In this document: one piece after another, positions 18,102 through 25,747 of the stretch | Layout: each line of letters opens with the position of its first letter | How positions within the stretch are numbered: the stretch's first letter is position 1 | Assembly: GCA_000169075.1 (NCBI GenBank) | Contig: AAVT01000001.1 | Span: 571,201 to 635,200, forward strand | DNA from: a marine gamma proteobacterium HTCC2143 | Lineage (GTDB): Bacteria > Pseudomonadota > Gammaproteobacteria > Pseudomonadales > Dasaniaceae | DNA length: 64,000 bases | Direction: 5' to 3' | Made by a program: the position numbers and the translations under genes | The notes under the pieces: model-generated | Seen by the model: the letters and a program-made list of their open reading frames with translations, nothing else | What the model was told of the DNA's origin: nothing | The model's database searches: none

Positions 18102-19259
18102 ATGCAGGTGAAATTTGTCGACAGCATTGAACGCATTGGTCGCGAACGGTGGAATCAGGTCGCCGGTACTAACTATCCATTTACCCGATATGAATTCCTC
18201 CACGCGCTCGAAGTCAGTGGTGCAACTGATAGAGAATCTGGCTGGCAACCTCATCACTTGGTGGTCTATGAGTCCAATAGCGACCAACCGATTGCGTTGA
18301 TGCCGCTGTATTTAAAATACCATTCTTATGGCGAATATGTTTTTGACTGGTCCTGGGCCGATGCCTACGCTCAACACAACGTCGAATATTATCCAAAGTT
18401 TGTCAACGCCATCCCTTTTACCCCTGCTACAGGGCCTCGTTTATGTATAAAAGCCGGTACTGACGAAGATAATGTTTATTCAACGGTCGCAACGAGTTTG
18501 ATTCAGCAAGCCGAATCCCTCAATGTGTCATCAATTCACATATTGTTTCCGACACCAGCAGTCAGTGATCGGTGGCAAGAACTTGGATTAAACAAACGCA
18601 GAGGTGCCCAGTATCACTGGTACAACCATAACTTTACGAATTTTGATGATTTTCTGTCGACATTTAGTTCGCGAAAGCGGAAAAATCTGAACAAAGAACG
18701 CAAACGTGTTGAAGAGCAAAGTTTACGACTGGAGGTGTTACAAGGCCCGGATATCTCACCGGAAATATGGCAGCGCTTTTATTATTTTTATCAGCTAACC
18801 TATGCCAAACGCAGTGGTCATGGCGGCTATCTTGGCCAAAACTTCTTTGAACTAATAGCCACCACGATGGCCGAACATTTAGTGTTAGTACTAGCATATG
18901 ATCAAAACCGAGGCGATGAAGTTATTGCCGGGGCGCTAAACTTTAAAGATGATGAAACACTGTACGGACGCTATTGGGGCTGCATGGTGGAATATGAGTT
19001 TTTGCACTTTGAAGCCTGTTATTATCAGGGTATCGAATATTGCATTGCAAACAAGCTACGACGCTTTGATCCCGGCGCTCAGGGAGAACATAAAATTCAG
19101 CGCGGATTTACACCCACTGAAACCTGGTCAAATCACTGGATTGCTCATCCTGAATTTAGTGCAGCTATTAACGATTTTTTATTGCGAGATAATGCGTCAG
19201 TCGACGCTTACATAGAACAAGCACAGACTCTCCTACCGTTTAAAAAATCTGACCAATAG
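18102..19259 (+). CDS. GNAT/FemAB-like protein, DUF482 (COG3146)
   Basis: 385 residues. GTNYPFTRYEFLHALE, GWQPHHLVVYE, the highly conserved YLKYHSYGEYVFDWSWADAY, PFTPATGPRL and the C-terminal FDPGAQGEHKIQRGFTPTET identify the DUF482 family, which has the tandem acyltransferase-like fold of FemAB/GNAT proteins and is often labelled a peptidoglycan-related protein without biochemical proof. The conserved FSSRKRKNLNKERKRV helix resembles the tRNA- or CoA-facing helix of that fold (inference). ATG 18102 has AGGA upstream and lies 24 bases after the ubiA stop; an earlier in-frame start inside ubiA is unlikely. Confidence 0.85.
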   Translation: MQVKFVDSIERIGRERWNQVAGTNYPFTRYEFLHALEVSGATDRESGWQPHHLVVYESNSDQPIALMPLYLKYHSYGEYVFDWSWADAYAQHNVEYYPKFVNAIPFTPATGPRLCIKAGTDEDNVYSTVATSLIQQAESLNVSSIHILFPTPAVSDRWQELGLNKRRGAQYHWYNHNFTNFDDFLSTFSSRKRKNLNKERKRVEEQSLRLEVLQGPDISPEIWQRFYYFYQLTYAKRSGHGGYLGQNFFELIATTMAEHLVLVLAYDQNRGDEVIAGALNFKDDETLYGRYWGCMVEYEFLHFEACYYQGIEYCIANKLRRFDPGAQGEHKIQRGFTPTETWSNHWIAHPEFSAAINDFLLRDNASVDAYIEQAQTLLPFKKSDQ

Positions 19260-19291
19260 CCTAGGTCTGGCGGACAAAAATTGCTATCGAG

Positions 19292-19888
19292 TTAGTCTTT
19301 TGTCCATACTAGACAACGGTTATTTGACGGCATTGGATAATCGGACATCAAGGTTAATCCAGCCGAGATCGCCAACCTGTTAATCGCCTCGAAATCTCGG
19401 ATGCCGCTTAGCGGGTCTCTGGTTTTTAATTGTTGATCAAATTGGCGGTTACTGTCGCTAGTATACTGTTCCTGATAGTTAAAGGGTCCATAAACGCACA
19501 AGACACCTCCACTTTTCAAAACCTCCTTAATACCACGAAAGAACTTCTCCACTTCAAGCCAGCTCATTATGTGCAATGTATTAGCGGAAAAAACGGCTGG
19601 TATTGAGTCAATTGGCCAAGGCTGGTTAACATCCAGCTGCAAAGGAGATAACAAATTATCCATTGGCTCAGAATTTCGCCATAGATTGATTCCGTCGATA
19701 TACTCAGGTCTATCAGTAGGCTGCCACGTCAGGTGCGACAGATGTCGCGCAAAATGAACGGCATGCTGCCCGGTGCCACTGCCGACCTCTAGAACAAAAT
19801 CTACATCGGCGACGTGTTTTTGCAAAATTATTAAAATTGATGCCTTGTTATTTTCGCAGGCCTGAGAAAAAGGTCGGTCCATTACCAT
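19292..19888 (-). CDS. DUF938 family SAM-dependent methyltransferase-like protein
   Basis: 198 residues of a class I methyltransferase fold. RPFSQACENNKASIL at the start, the SAM motif I VLEVGSGTGQHAVHFA, the family-specific WQPTDRPEYIDGI and FSANTLHIMSWLEVEKF, and YGPFNYQEQYTSDSN are the DUF938 hallmarks. Members are widespread and the substrate is unknown. Convergent with the DUF482 gene. The start is one of two close Met codons. Confidence 0.86.
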   Translation of the reverse strand: MVMDRPFSQACENNKASILIILQKHVADVDFVLEVGSGTGQHAVHFARHLSHLTWQPTDRPEYIDGINLWRNSEPMDNLLSPLQLDVNQPWPIDSIPAVFSANTLHIMSWLEVEKFFRGIKEVLKSGGVLCVYGPFNYQEQYTSDSNRQFDQQLKTRDPLSGIRDFEAINRLAISAGLTLMSDYPMPSNNRCLVWTKD

Positions 19889-19933
19889 CTCTGTCTTGGA
19901 TTATATTATTAAGCGGACTAAAGGCTAATGTCG

Positions 19934-20710
19934 TCACACCGCCGAATCGCGAGTAAATACCCATTCTCTTGCCGTAGACATTGCTTCATTATAACAATAG
20001 CCATTCACGTCAAAGCTCTTAATCTGTTCTACATCATTGATGCGGTTTTTAATGACATAGGAAGCCATCAGTCCGCGCGCCTTTTTTGCATAGAAACTGA
20101 TTATTTTGTATTTTCCATTTTTCAAATCTTTGAATACTGGCACAATTATATCTGCTTTGATTGACTGACTTTTTACCGCTTTAAAATATTCGTTAGACGC
20201 CAAATTGAGTAGCACCTCACTTTTAGTTTTTGTCAATTGAACGTTGACGGCTTCTGATAGTTGATTATTCCAAAACTGATACAGATTGGCGCCATTATCG
20301 TTGGCAAACTTGGTTCCCATTTCCAGCCGATAAGCTTGTATTAAATCTAGCGGGCGCAATAGACCATAAAGACCGGACAAGATACGCAAGTGTTTTTGCG
20401 CAAATTTAAAATCATCACGTGAAAAGCTTTCGGCATCTAAACCGGTGTACACATCCCCCTTGAAAGCCAGCACTGATTGTTTGGCATTAGCGGCATCAAA
20501 GGGAACATGCCAGTTATGAAAACGATCGTAGTTTAGTAGACCAAGTTTGTCGCTGATTCCCATCAAACCGGAGACATCAGTCGGCGACAATTGTCTTAGC
20601 TGATCAACCAACTGCTGCGATTGATCAAGAAAGTCTGGCGTAGTTGCAACAGACGTTTTTGCAGGCGTCTCAAAGTCGAGAGTTTTTGCCGGTGAGATGA
20701 TCATCAACAT
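19934..20710 (-). CDS. yaaA: Peroxide stress protein YaaA (DUF328)
   Basis: 258 residues. The start [33 protein letters not shown], the [19 protein letters not shown] stretch, [18 protein letters not shown] and the end KRARG-like [16 protein letters not shown] are the YaaA signature. In E. coli YaaA lowers intracellular free iron under hydrogen peroxide stress and binds DNA; it acts in the cytoplasm. GGAG lies 8 bases before the ATG at 20710; the preceding gene stops 5 bases upstream, so the two are probably co-transcribed. Confidence 0.93.
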   Translation of the reverse strand: MLMIISPAKTLDFETPAKTSVATTPDFLDQSQQLVDQLRQLSPTDVSGLMGISDKLGLLNYDRFHNWHVPFDAANAKQSVLAFKGDVYTGLDAESFSRDDFKFAQKHLRILSGLYGLLRPLDLIQAYRLEMGTKFANDNGANLYQFWNNQLSEAVNVQLTKTKSEVLLNLASNEYFKAVKSQSIKADIIVPVFKDLKNGKYKIISFYAKKARGLMASYVIKNRINDVEQIKSFDVNGYCYNEAMSTAREWVFTRDSAV

Positions 20711-20715
20711 TACTA

Positions 20716-21240
20716 TTACTCCGGTGCTAGAATCGGCTGCCACCAATCAAGTGGCTCACCGCTATCTGGGTCGTAGACGTTGCCATAAAGCCAGGCCAAA
20801 TCGGGTTGACTTGACAGAATGTCGTTAAGAATTCCCTCAATCACGTTAAATCCGCAGCTAACGTGAATAGAATAAACGAGGGCGCGAGCTTCTTTGATGT
20901 CCAAATCTCCACCGAGTTTTTCCAGCTCTGAGGTCAGGGCTTGTTCAATCGCTTCTATTTGAGGTGAATTGAAATCCTGCTTACTAAAAACCCTCACACA
21001 CAAATTGCCACCATGTTTGACAATATTAAATTGACCCTGGGTTCCTTTCTTTAACTGGATTACATCCGTCCGTGCAACACCTCTTACAAACAACGGTGAT
21101 TTCAATAGCTGAAAACTATTTTCTTCCGGTTGGGGATTGACCAATATTTTTTCTACCACCAGTTCGCCATTAGGATGACGGCCAGCGATCAGCTCAATGG
21201 TGGTCTCACCACCAATAACAGGGGGGTTATTTTCTTTCAT
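20716..21240 (-). CDS. DUF4265-like protein
   Basis: 174 residues, cytoplasmic. [38 protein letters not shown] and a C-terminal [18 protein letters not shown] resemble DUF4265 proteins, a family with unknown role. The assignment is from memory of the pattern and is moderate. The stop lies 5 bases from the yaaA start, so a common transcript is likely. No membrane segment or signal. Confidence 0.6.
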   Translation of the reverse strand: MKENNPPVIGGETTIELIAGRHPNGELVVEKILVNPQPEENSFQLLKSPLFVRGVARTDVIQLKKGTQGQFNIVKHGGNLCVRVFSKQDFNSPQIEAIEQALTSELEKLGGDLDIKEARALVYSIHVSCGFNVIEGILNDILSSQPDLAWLYGNVYDPDSGEPLDWWQPILAPE

Positions 21241-21276
21241 GATCGTATTTTTAACCAGAGTATGCGGACTGCAAGG

Positions 21277-21501
21277 CTAACAAAGATAGACGCCTATTTT
21301 ACGACGGCGCTCACATTCACGCTTAATATTTTTACACACCTGAATCATCGCTGCACCGGGGTCGCTGATATTCAGGCATTCGGAAGATTTATTAACGAGA
21401 TCATCATCCGGCATTTTTTCCCATTTACTTTCACAAGCTGTTAGTACGACAAGCACCGTGAGCAGTAGTAGGGGTGAAGAGAATTTTAATGGATTTCTCA
21501 T
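21277..21501 (-). CDS. Small putative lipoprotein
   Basis: 74 residues from ATG 21501 (a GTG three codons earlier is possible). A basic start, a hydrophobic run SSPLLLLTVLVVLTAC with a lipobox ending in Cys23, then a short Cys-rich mature part (SSECLN, VCKNIKRECERRRK, final YLC). Probably anchored in the outer or inner membrane from the periplasmic side. No recognised domain. Four Cys in the mature chain suggest disulfides (inference). Confidence 0.58.
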   Translation of the reverse strand: MRNPLKFSSPLLLLTVLVVLTACESKWEKMPDDDLVNKSSECLNISDPGAAMIQVCKNIKRECERRRKIGVYLC

Positions 21502-21691
21502 AAATTGCACTAACCGGTTGCCAATGCCTGAATAGACGAAACTGTAGCGTAACCATAACAGATGAAAGCGCCCTATTGCCAGTCATGGCCCCTCAACATC
21601 TGAACGATGAAACGGGCTTGATGCGCGGCGACCGCAGCTCCGCTATACTGCTGTGTATCAATCGTAATAACGCGGTCAACAGACGACAGCC

Positions 21692-22216
21692 ATGGCAATA
21701 CTAGCGCTCATTCAAAACAATATCGATCGGTTCAGTGATGTTACCGGTCGCATCCTAGCCTGGCTGTGCCTACTATTAATGCTGCTCAGCTGTTCGGTGG
21801 TCTTTATTCGCTATGGCCTTGGGGCAGGCTCAATCGCGCTACAGGAATCCGTTACTTATCTGCACGGCACTATTTTTATGCTCGGAGCCGCCTACACGTT
21901 GCGACACGACGGTCATGTTCGCGTTGATATTTTCTATCGCAATATGTCGGCCCGCAGCAAAGCTTGGGTCAACTGCGGGGGGGGGATAATATTTCTGTTG
22001 CCGCTGTGCGTATATTTTTTCATAAGCAGTTGGGGTTTTGTTCAGCAATCGTGGGAATTTCGCGAAATATCATCTGAACCCGGCGGTATTCCAGCGGTGT
22101 TTTTACTGAAGACCCTAATCCCCTTAATGGCAGTTAATTTGGGCCTGCAAGCCTTCGCTGAAACCCTGCGCAACCTGCTCATCCTGATTGCTCGCGAGGA
22201 TTCTGTACAACTATGA
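21692..22216 (+). CDS. TRAP transporter small permease (DctQ-like)
   Basis: 174 residues with four membrane helices: LAWLCLLLMLLSCSVVFIRY, the LQESVTYLHGTIFMLGAAYTL segment with the conserved HVRVDI (GHVRVD) after it, IIFLLPLCVYFFI, and a last helix before NLLIL. It is the small membrane subunit of a tripartite ATP-independent periplasmic transporter driven by Na+ gradient. The stop overlaps the dctM start (ATGA). A G9 run codes for Gly-Gly-Gly at the start of helix three; a change of one base there would destroy the gene. Confidence 0.92.
   Translation: MAILALIQNNIDRFSDVTGRILAWLCLLLMLLSCSVVFIRYGLGAGSIALQESVTYLHGTIFMLGAAYTLRHDGHVRVDIFYRNMSARSKAWVNCGGGIIFLLPLCVYFFISSWGFVQQSWEFREISSEPGGIPAVFLLKTLIPLMAVNLGLQAFAETLRNLLILIAREDSVQL
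21977..21985 (+). repeat. G9 homopolymer tract inside the TRAP small permease
   Basis: Nine G encode three glycines. Slippage by one base would frameshift the permease and might uncouple translation of the overlapping large permease. Confidence 0.9.
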
Positions 22217-23577
22217 TCGAATTCATCCCTCTGTTCATGTTTCTTGCCGTCTGCCTGGTTCTTATGTTCGGCTATCCTGTTGCCTACAGTCTCGCTGGCA
22301 CAGCTCTGTTGTTTGCTGGAGGCGGTATCCTCACAGGGTATTTTGACCCCTCTTTCTTAACAGCATTACCTAATCGTGTGTTTGGAACGATCACCAATAC
22401 CACGCTTATTGCTGTGCCTTTGTTTGTAATGATGGGCATCATGCTTGAAAAATCTCGCGTGGCAGAAGAGTTACTTGGCAATATGGCGGCTCTATTTGGT
22501 CAATTGCGCGGTGGTTTAGCCATTTCCGTTGTGATCGTCGGTGCACTATTAGCAGCCAGTACCGGTATCGTTGGAGCAACTGTTGTCACCATGGGCTTAA
22601 TGTCGCTGCCAACCATGCTGAAACGTGGCTATGACCCAGCTCTAGCTACCGGCGTAATTTGTGCAACAGGCACCCTGGGACAAATCATTCCGCCATCGAT
22701 TGCGCTAGTTCTTTTAGGTGACATTCTTTCGACCGCTTACCAGCAAGCCCAACTTAGTATGGGTATTTTCAATCCCAAAATCGTCTCCGTTGGCGACCTT
22801 TTTATTGGCGCCCTAGTACCGGGGTTAATATTAGTTCTTCTCTACATCCTCTACATTTTAGTTTACGTAAAGCTCAAGCCGGAGGCTGCGCCGATAGCCG
22901 AGGATCAAGAAATACCGCCCCTGAGCAAGATAATGGCTGGTTTAATACCACCAGTATTACTGATCGTCGCTGTTTTGGGCTCAATATTAGTCGGCGCGGC
23001 AACCCCAACCGAGGCGGCAGGGGTCGGCGCATTAGGCGCAACACTATTAGCGGCACTTAAAGGTGAGCTCAATATAGCGCGACTTCAGGAGGTCGGTAAA
23101 TCAACGCTCCAAGTTACCTCGATGGTTTTCATGATTTTGCTGGGGGCTGCAGTATTTTCACTGGTTTTCCGCGGCTTTGGTGGTGAAGATACGATTCATC
23201 ACTTTTTACAACAAATGCCTGGCGGCGTCATCGGTGCTACGGCTATCGTCATGTTGGTCATATTTTTGTTAGGGTTTATTCTTGATTTTATTGAAATAAC
23301 ATTTGTTGTAGTACCCATTGTTGGGCCAATTCTGCTTGCCATGGGGGTCGATCCAATTTGGCTCGGCATTATGATTGCTATTAACTTACAAACGTCGTTT
23401 CTTACTCCTCCTTTTGGCTTCGCACTCTTCTATCTACGAGGTGTCGCACCGTCTACTGTTAAAACTAGCGATATATATCGTGGTGTCATCCCCTTTGTCT
23501 TTATTCAGCTATTATTGCTAGCAATTATTGCCCAGTGGCCGGTGCTGGTTACAGGACTACCCGCGATGCTTAAGTAG
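22213..23577 (+). CDS. TRAP transporter large permease (DctM-like)
   Basis: 454 residues, about twelve membrane helices, the substrate and Na+ translocating subunit. Characteristic stretches are LFVMMGIMLEKSRVAEELL, STGIVGATVVTMGLMSLPTM, ICATGTLGQIIPPSIALVLL, AATPTEAAGVGALGA and the end NLQTSFLTPPFGFALFYLRG. The start overlaps the stop of the small permease by four bases, so translation is coupled. The matching periplasmic protein is encoded 1 kb away on the other strand. Confidence 0.95.
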   Translation: MIEFIPLFMFLAVCLVLMFGYPVAYSLAGTALLFAGGGILTGYFDPSFLTALPNRVFGTITNTTLIAVPLFVMMGIMLEKSRVAEELLGNMAALFGQLRGGLAISVVIVGALLAASTGIVGATVVTMGLMSLPTMLKRGYDPALATGVICATGTLGQIIPPSIALVLLGDILSTAYQQAQLSMGIFNPKIVSVGDLFIGALVPGLILVLLYILYILVYVKLKPEAAPIAEDQEIPPLSKIMAGLIPPVLLIVAVLGSILVGAATPTEAAGVGALGATLLAALKGELNIARLQEVGKSTLQVTSMVFMILLGAAVFSLVFRGFGGEDTIHHFLQQMPGGVIGATAIVMLVIFLLGFILDFIEITFVVVPIVGPILLAMGVDPIWLGIMIAINLQTSFLTPPFGFALFYLRGVAPSTVKTSDIYRGVIPFVFIQLLLLAIIAQWPVLVTGLPAMLK

Positions 23578-23701
23578 ACGCAGTTGTAATCAGCCTGCCA
23601 ATTATCCTGCTATTTTGCTAACTCGGCATTGCAATTAAATTATTTCCCTTTACAGTAGCGAACATCTAAAAGCACCTTTGATCTTAATTGCAGGACGCGC
23701 C

Positions 23702-24106
23702 ATGAGTGACGACGATTTAAACGACGACATACCAACCCCAGCAGGCGAACTTGCCCTAAGAACTATTGCGATGCCCGCCGACACCAATGCCAGTAATGAT
23801 ATATTTGGCGGCTGGTTGGTTTCACAAATGGATTTGGCCGCCGCCGCCACCGCTACGAAAATTGCACGAGGAAGAGTCGTCACTGTCGCGATCGATAGTA
23901 TGGTTTTTCTAACACCCGTTCACGTTGGCGCTGTAGTGACTTGTTATGCCAACGTCCTCGAAGTTGGCCGTAGTTCCATTAAAATTAATGTGGAAGTATG
24001 GACTAAACACCAAACAACTTATGAGCCAACAAAAGTCACTGAAGGTGATTTTGTGTTCGTTGCAGTTGATGATGCCGGTAAAACGCGGGCGGTTCCAGCT
24101 AGCTAG
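23702..24106 (+). CDS. Acyl-CoA thioesterase, YciA type
   Basis: 134 residues of the hotdog fold. GELALRTIAMPADTNASND followed by IFGGWLVSQMDLA is the catalytic region of YciA-type acyl-CoA thioesterases (Asp near the start of IFGGW region), followed by GRVVTVAIDSMVFLTPVHVG and the INVEVWTKH strand. It hydrolyses acyl-CoA to acid and CoA in the cytoplasm. AGGA 7 bases before ATG 23702 supports the start. It lies 124 bases after dctM and directly before a decayed copy of itself (24141-24541). Confidence 0.92.
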   Translation: MSDDDLNDDIPTPAGELALRTIAMPADTNASNDIFGGWLVSQMDLAAAATATKIARGRVVTVAIDSMVFLTPVHVGAVVTCYANVLEVGRSSIKINVEVWTKHQTTYEPTKVTEGDFVFVAVDDAGKTRAVPAS

Positions 24107-24140
24107 TTGCTAAACTCCTGCCTATCGACGGAGGTTAGTT

Positions 24141-24541
24141 ATGAATGTTTCCCACATTGACGACGCATCTCTACCTAAGGGTGAGCTATCGATAAGGGCG
24201 ATTGCGATATAGTCTGACACCAACTCTCACGGCGACATTTATGCCGGGTGGCTAGTGAAAAAAATGGATTTCGCAGGTATTTTAGCAGGCAAGACCGCTG
24301 ATGGCCGCGTCATCACCATTGCAATTAATGGTATGCAATTCGTGACCAATGTTCATGTTGGCGCGATAGTGAACTGATACACCAATATTACAGAAATCGG
24401 TCACAGTTCGGTAAAGATACATATCGAAGCTTGGTTACTCATGAAAAAGCCTCCACACGATCAAATGCCACAGAAGGCGAGTTCATCTTCGTTGCTATTG
24501 ATGATAGCGGTCACACTCGAACTATCGGCCACTCATCATAA
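24141..24541 (+). pseudogene. Decayed tandem duplicate of the YciA-type thioesterase
   Basis: The whole length aligns with the intact thioesterase just upstream: KGELSIRAIAI, a stop, SDTNSHGDIYAGWLVKKMD, GRVITIAINGMQFVTNVHVGAIVN, a stop, TNITEIGHSSVKIHIEAWL, then after a frameshift ATEGEFIFVAIDDSGHTR. In-frame stops are TAG 24210-24212 and TGA 24375-24377, and a frameshift occurs near 24440. The start keeps a perfect ribosome site (GGAGG, 7 bases, ATG 24141). Divergence is too large for a recent duplication, and the decay shows it lost its role. Confidence 0.92.
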
Positions 24542-24552
24542 AGCACATAGCC

Positions 24553-25725
24553 CTACAAATCTCTGGCATTGATGTAAGACTGTTCGGAGATATGGTGATA
24601 ATTTTTTACGCCATCAGCATACGCTTTCCAAGATTTATACACTTTAGCTGCCATCTCATCTTCCGCAGCTAGCTCTTCCAAATACTCAGTGGAAGCCCTG
24701 TGAAACGCGCGAAGTACATCATCCGGTAAACGACGTACCTGAACACCTTTATGATTATCCAGCAGATCGGTATAAGAGGCGTTATTACGAGCCGTGTATT
24801 CGTCCAGCATATCCTGGTTTGCATAACGCGCAGCAATTTCTACTATTTTTTGAAGATCTGCTGGCAAAGATTCAAATGCCGTTTTGTTAACGACTAACTC
24901 CAACGTTGGACCCGGCTCATGCCAGCCGGGATAATAATAATAGCTCGCTACCTCATGCAGACCCAGCGCCATGTCATTGTAGGGTGCTACCCATTCAGTA
25001 GCGTCGATAACACCGGTCTGCAGCGAGGTATAAATTTCGCTGCCTGGTAAGGTAACGCTGGTTCCACCGGCACGACTAAATACTTCGCCGCCGACACCCG
25101 GTATCCGCATTTTTAATCCTTCTAAATCACTAACGTCATTAATTTCACGATTAAACCACCCCGCCATCTGGACACCAGTATTACCACCAGCAAAAGGTAT
25201 CAAATCAAAAGGCGCATAAACTTCCCGCCATAATTCCAAGCCACCGCCATAGTGTAACCAACCATTCATTTCTTGCGCGGTCAAACCAAATGGAACCGCA
25301 GTAAAAAAGGGTGACGACGGTATTTTTCCTTTCCAGTAATACGCGGCCGCATGGCCCATCTCTGCTGTGCCCTGTGACACAGCACTGAATACTTCTAGCG
25401 CTGGAACTAATTCTCCACCGCCATAAACCTTTACCGTTAGTCGACCGTCACTCATAGCATTGACAACTTTGGCAAAATTTTCAGGAGCGGTACCCAGACC
25501 AGGAAGGTTTTTTGGCCAAGAGGTGACCAGCTTCCATTCAAAGTTTTTTTGGCCACTAGATTCATTGCCCGATAATGTCTTAAAATCCCCATCGGAGCTG
25601 CCGCTAACGGATAGCTGTTGCTGCGCGCGATCGATTACCAACAGCCAGCTCACGGTAACCAAAGCTGCCAATAACACTAAAATTATAGCAGGGCTGAATC
25701 GATTGTAAGTTGTGCTCATGCTCAT
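24553..25725 (-). CDS. TRAP transporter substrate-binding protein (TakP/DctP7-like)
   Basis: 390 residues: an N-terminal signal or anchor (PAIILVLLAALVTVSWLLVI) and then the two-lobed binding domain starting FEWKLVTSWPKNLPGLGTAP. GEIYTSLQTGVIDATEWVAP-like (here SEIYTSLQTGVIDATEWVAP), MRIPGVGGEVF with the substrate Arg, and YYYPGWHEPGPTLEL match the TakP group that binds 2-oxo acids such as pyruvate with Na+. The mature protein is periplasmic; because the first helix is long and lacks a clear cleavage site it may stay tethered. It is on the opposite strand to dctQM, with the thioesterase pair between. Confidence 0.93.
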   Translation of the reverse strand: MSMSTTYNRFSPAIILVLLAALVTVSWLLVIDRAQQQLSVSGSSDGDFKTLSGNESSGQKNFEWKLVTSWPKNLPGLGTAPENFAKVVNAMSDGRLTVKVYGGGELVPALEVFSAVSQGTAEMGHAAAYYWKGKIPSSPFFTAVPFGLTAQEMNGWLHYGGGLELWREVYAPFDLIPFAGGNTGVQMAGWFNREINDVSDLEGLKMRIPGVGGEVFSRAGGTSVTLPGSEIYTSLQTGVIDATEWVAPYNDMALGLHEVASYYYYPGWHEPGPTLELVVNKTAFESLPADLQKIVEIAARYANQDMLDEYTARNNASYTDLLDNHKGVQVRRLPDDVLRAFHRASTEYLEELAAEDEMAAKVYKSWKAYADGVKNYHHISEQSYINARDL

Positions 25726-25747
25726 TACCGTTATAGTTTATTATTGT

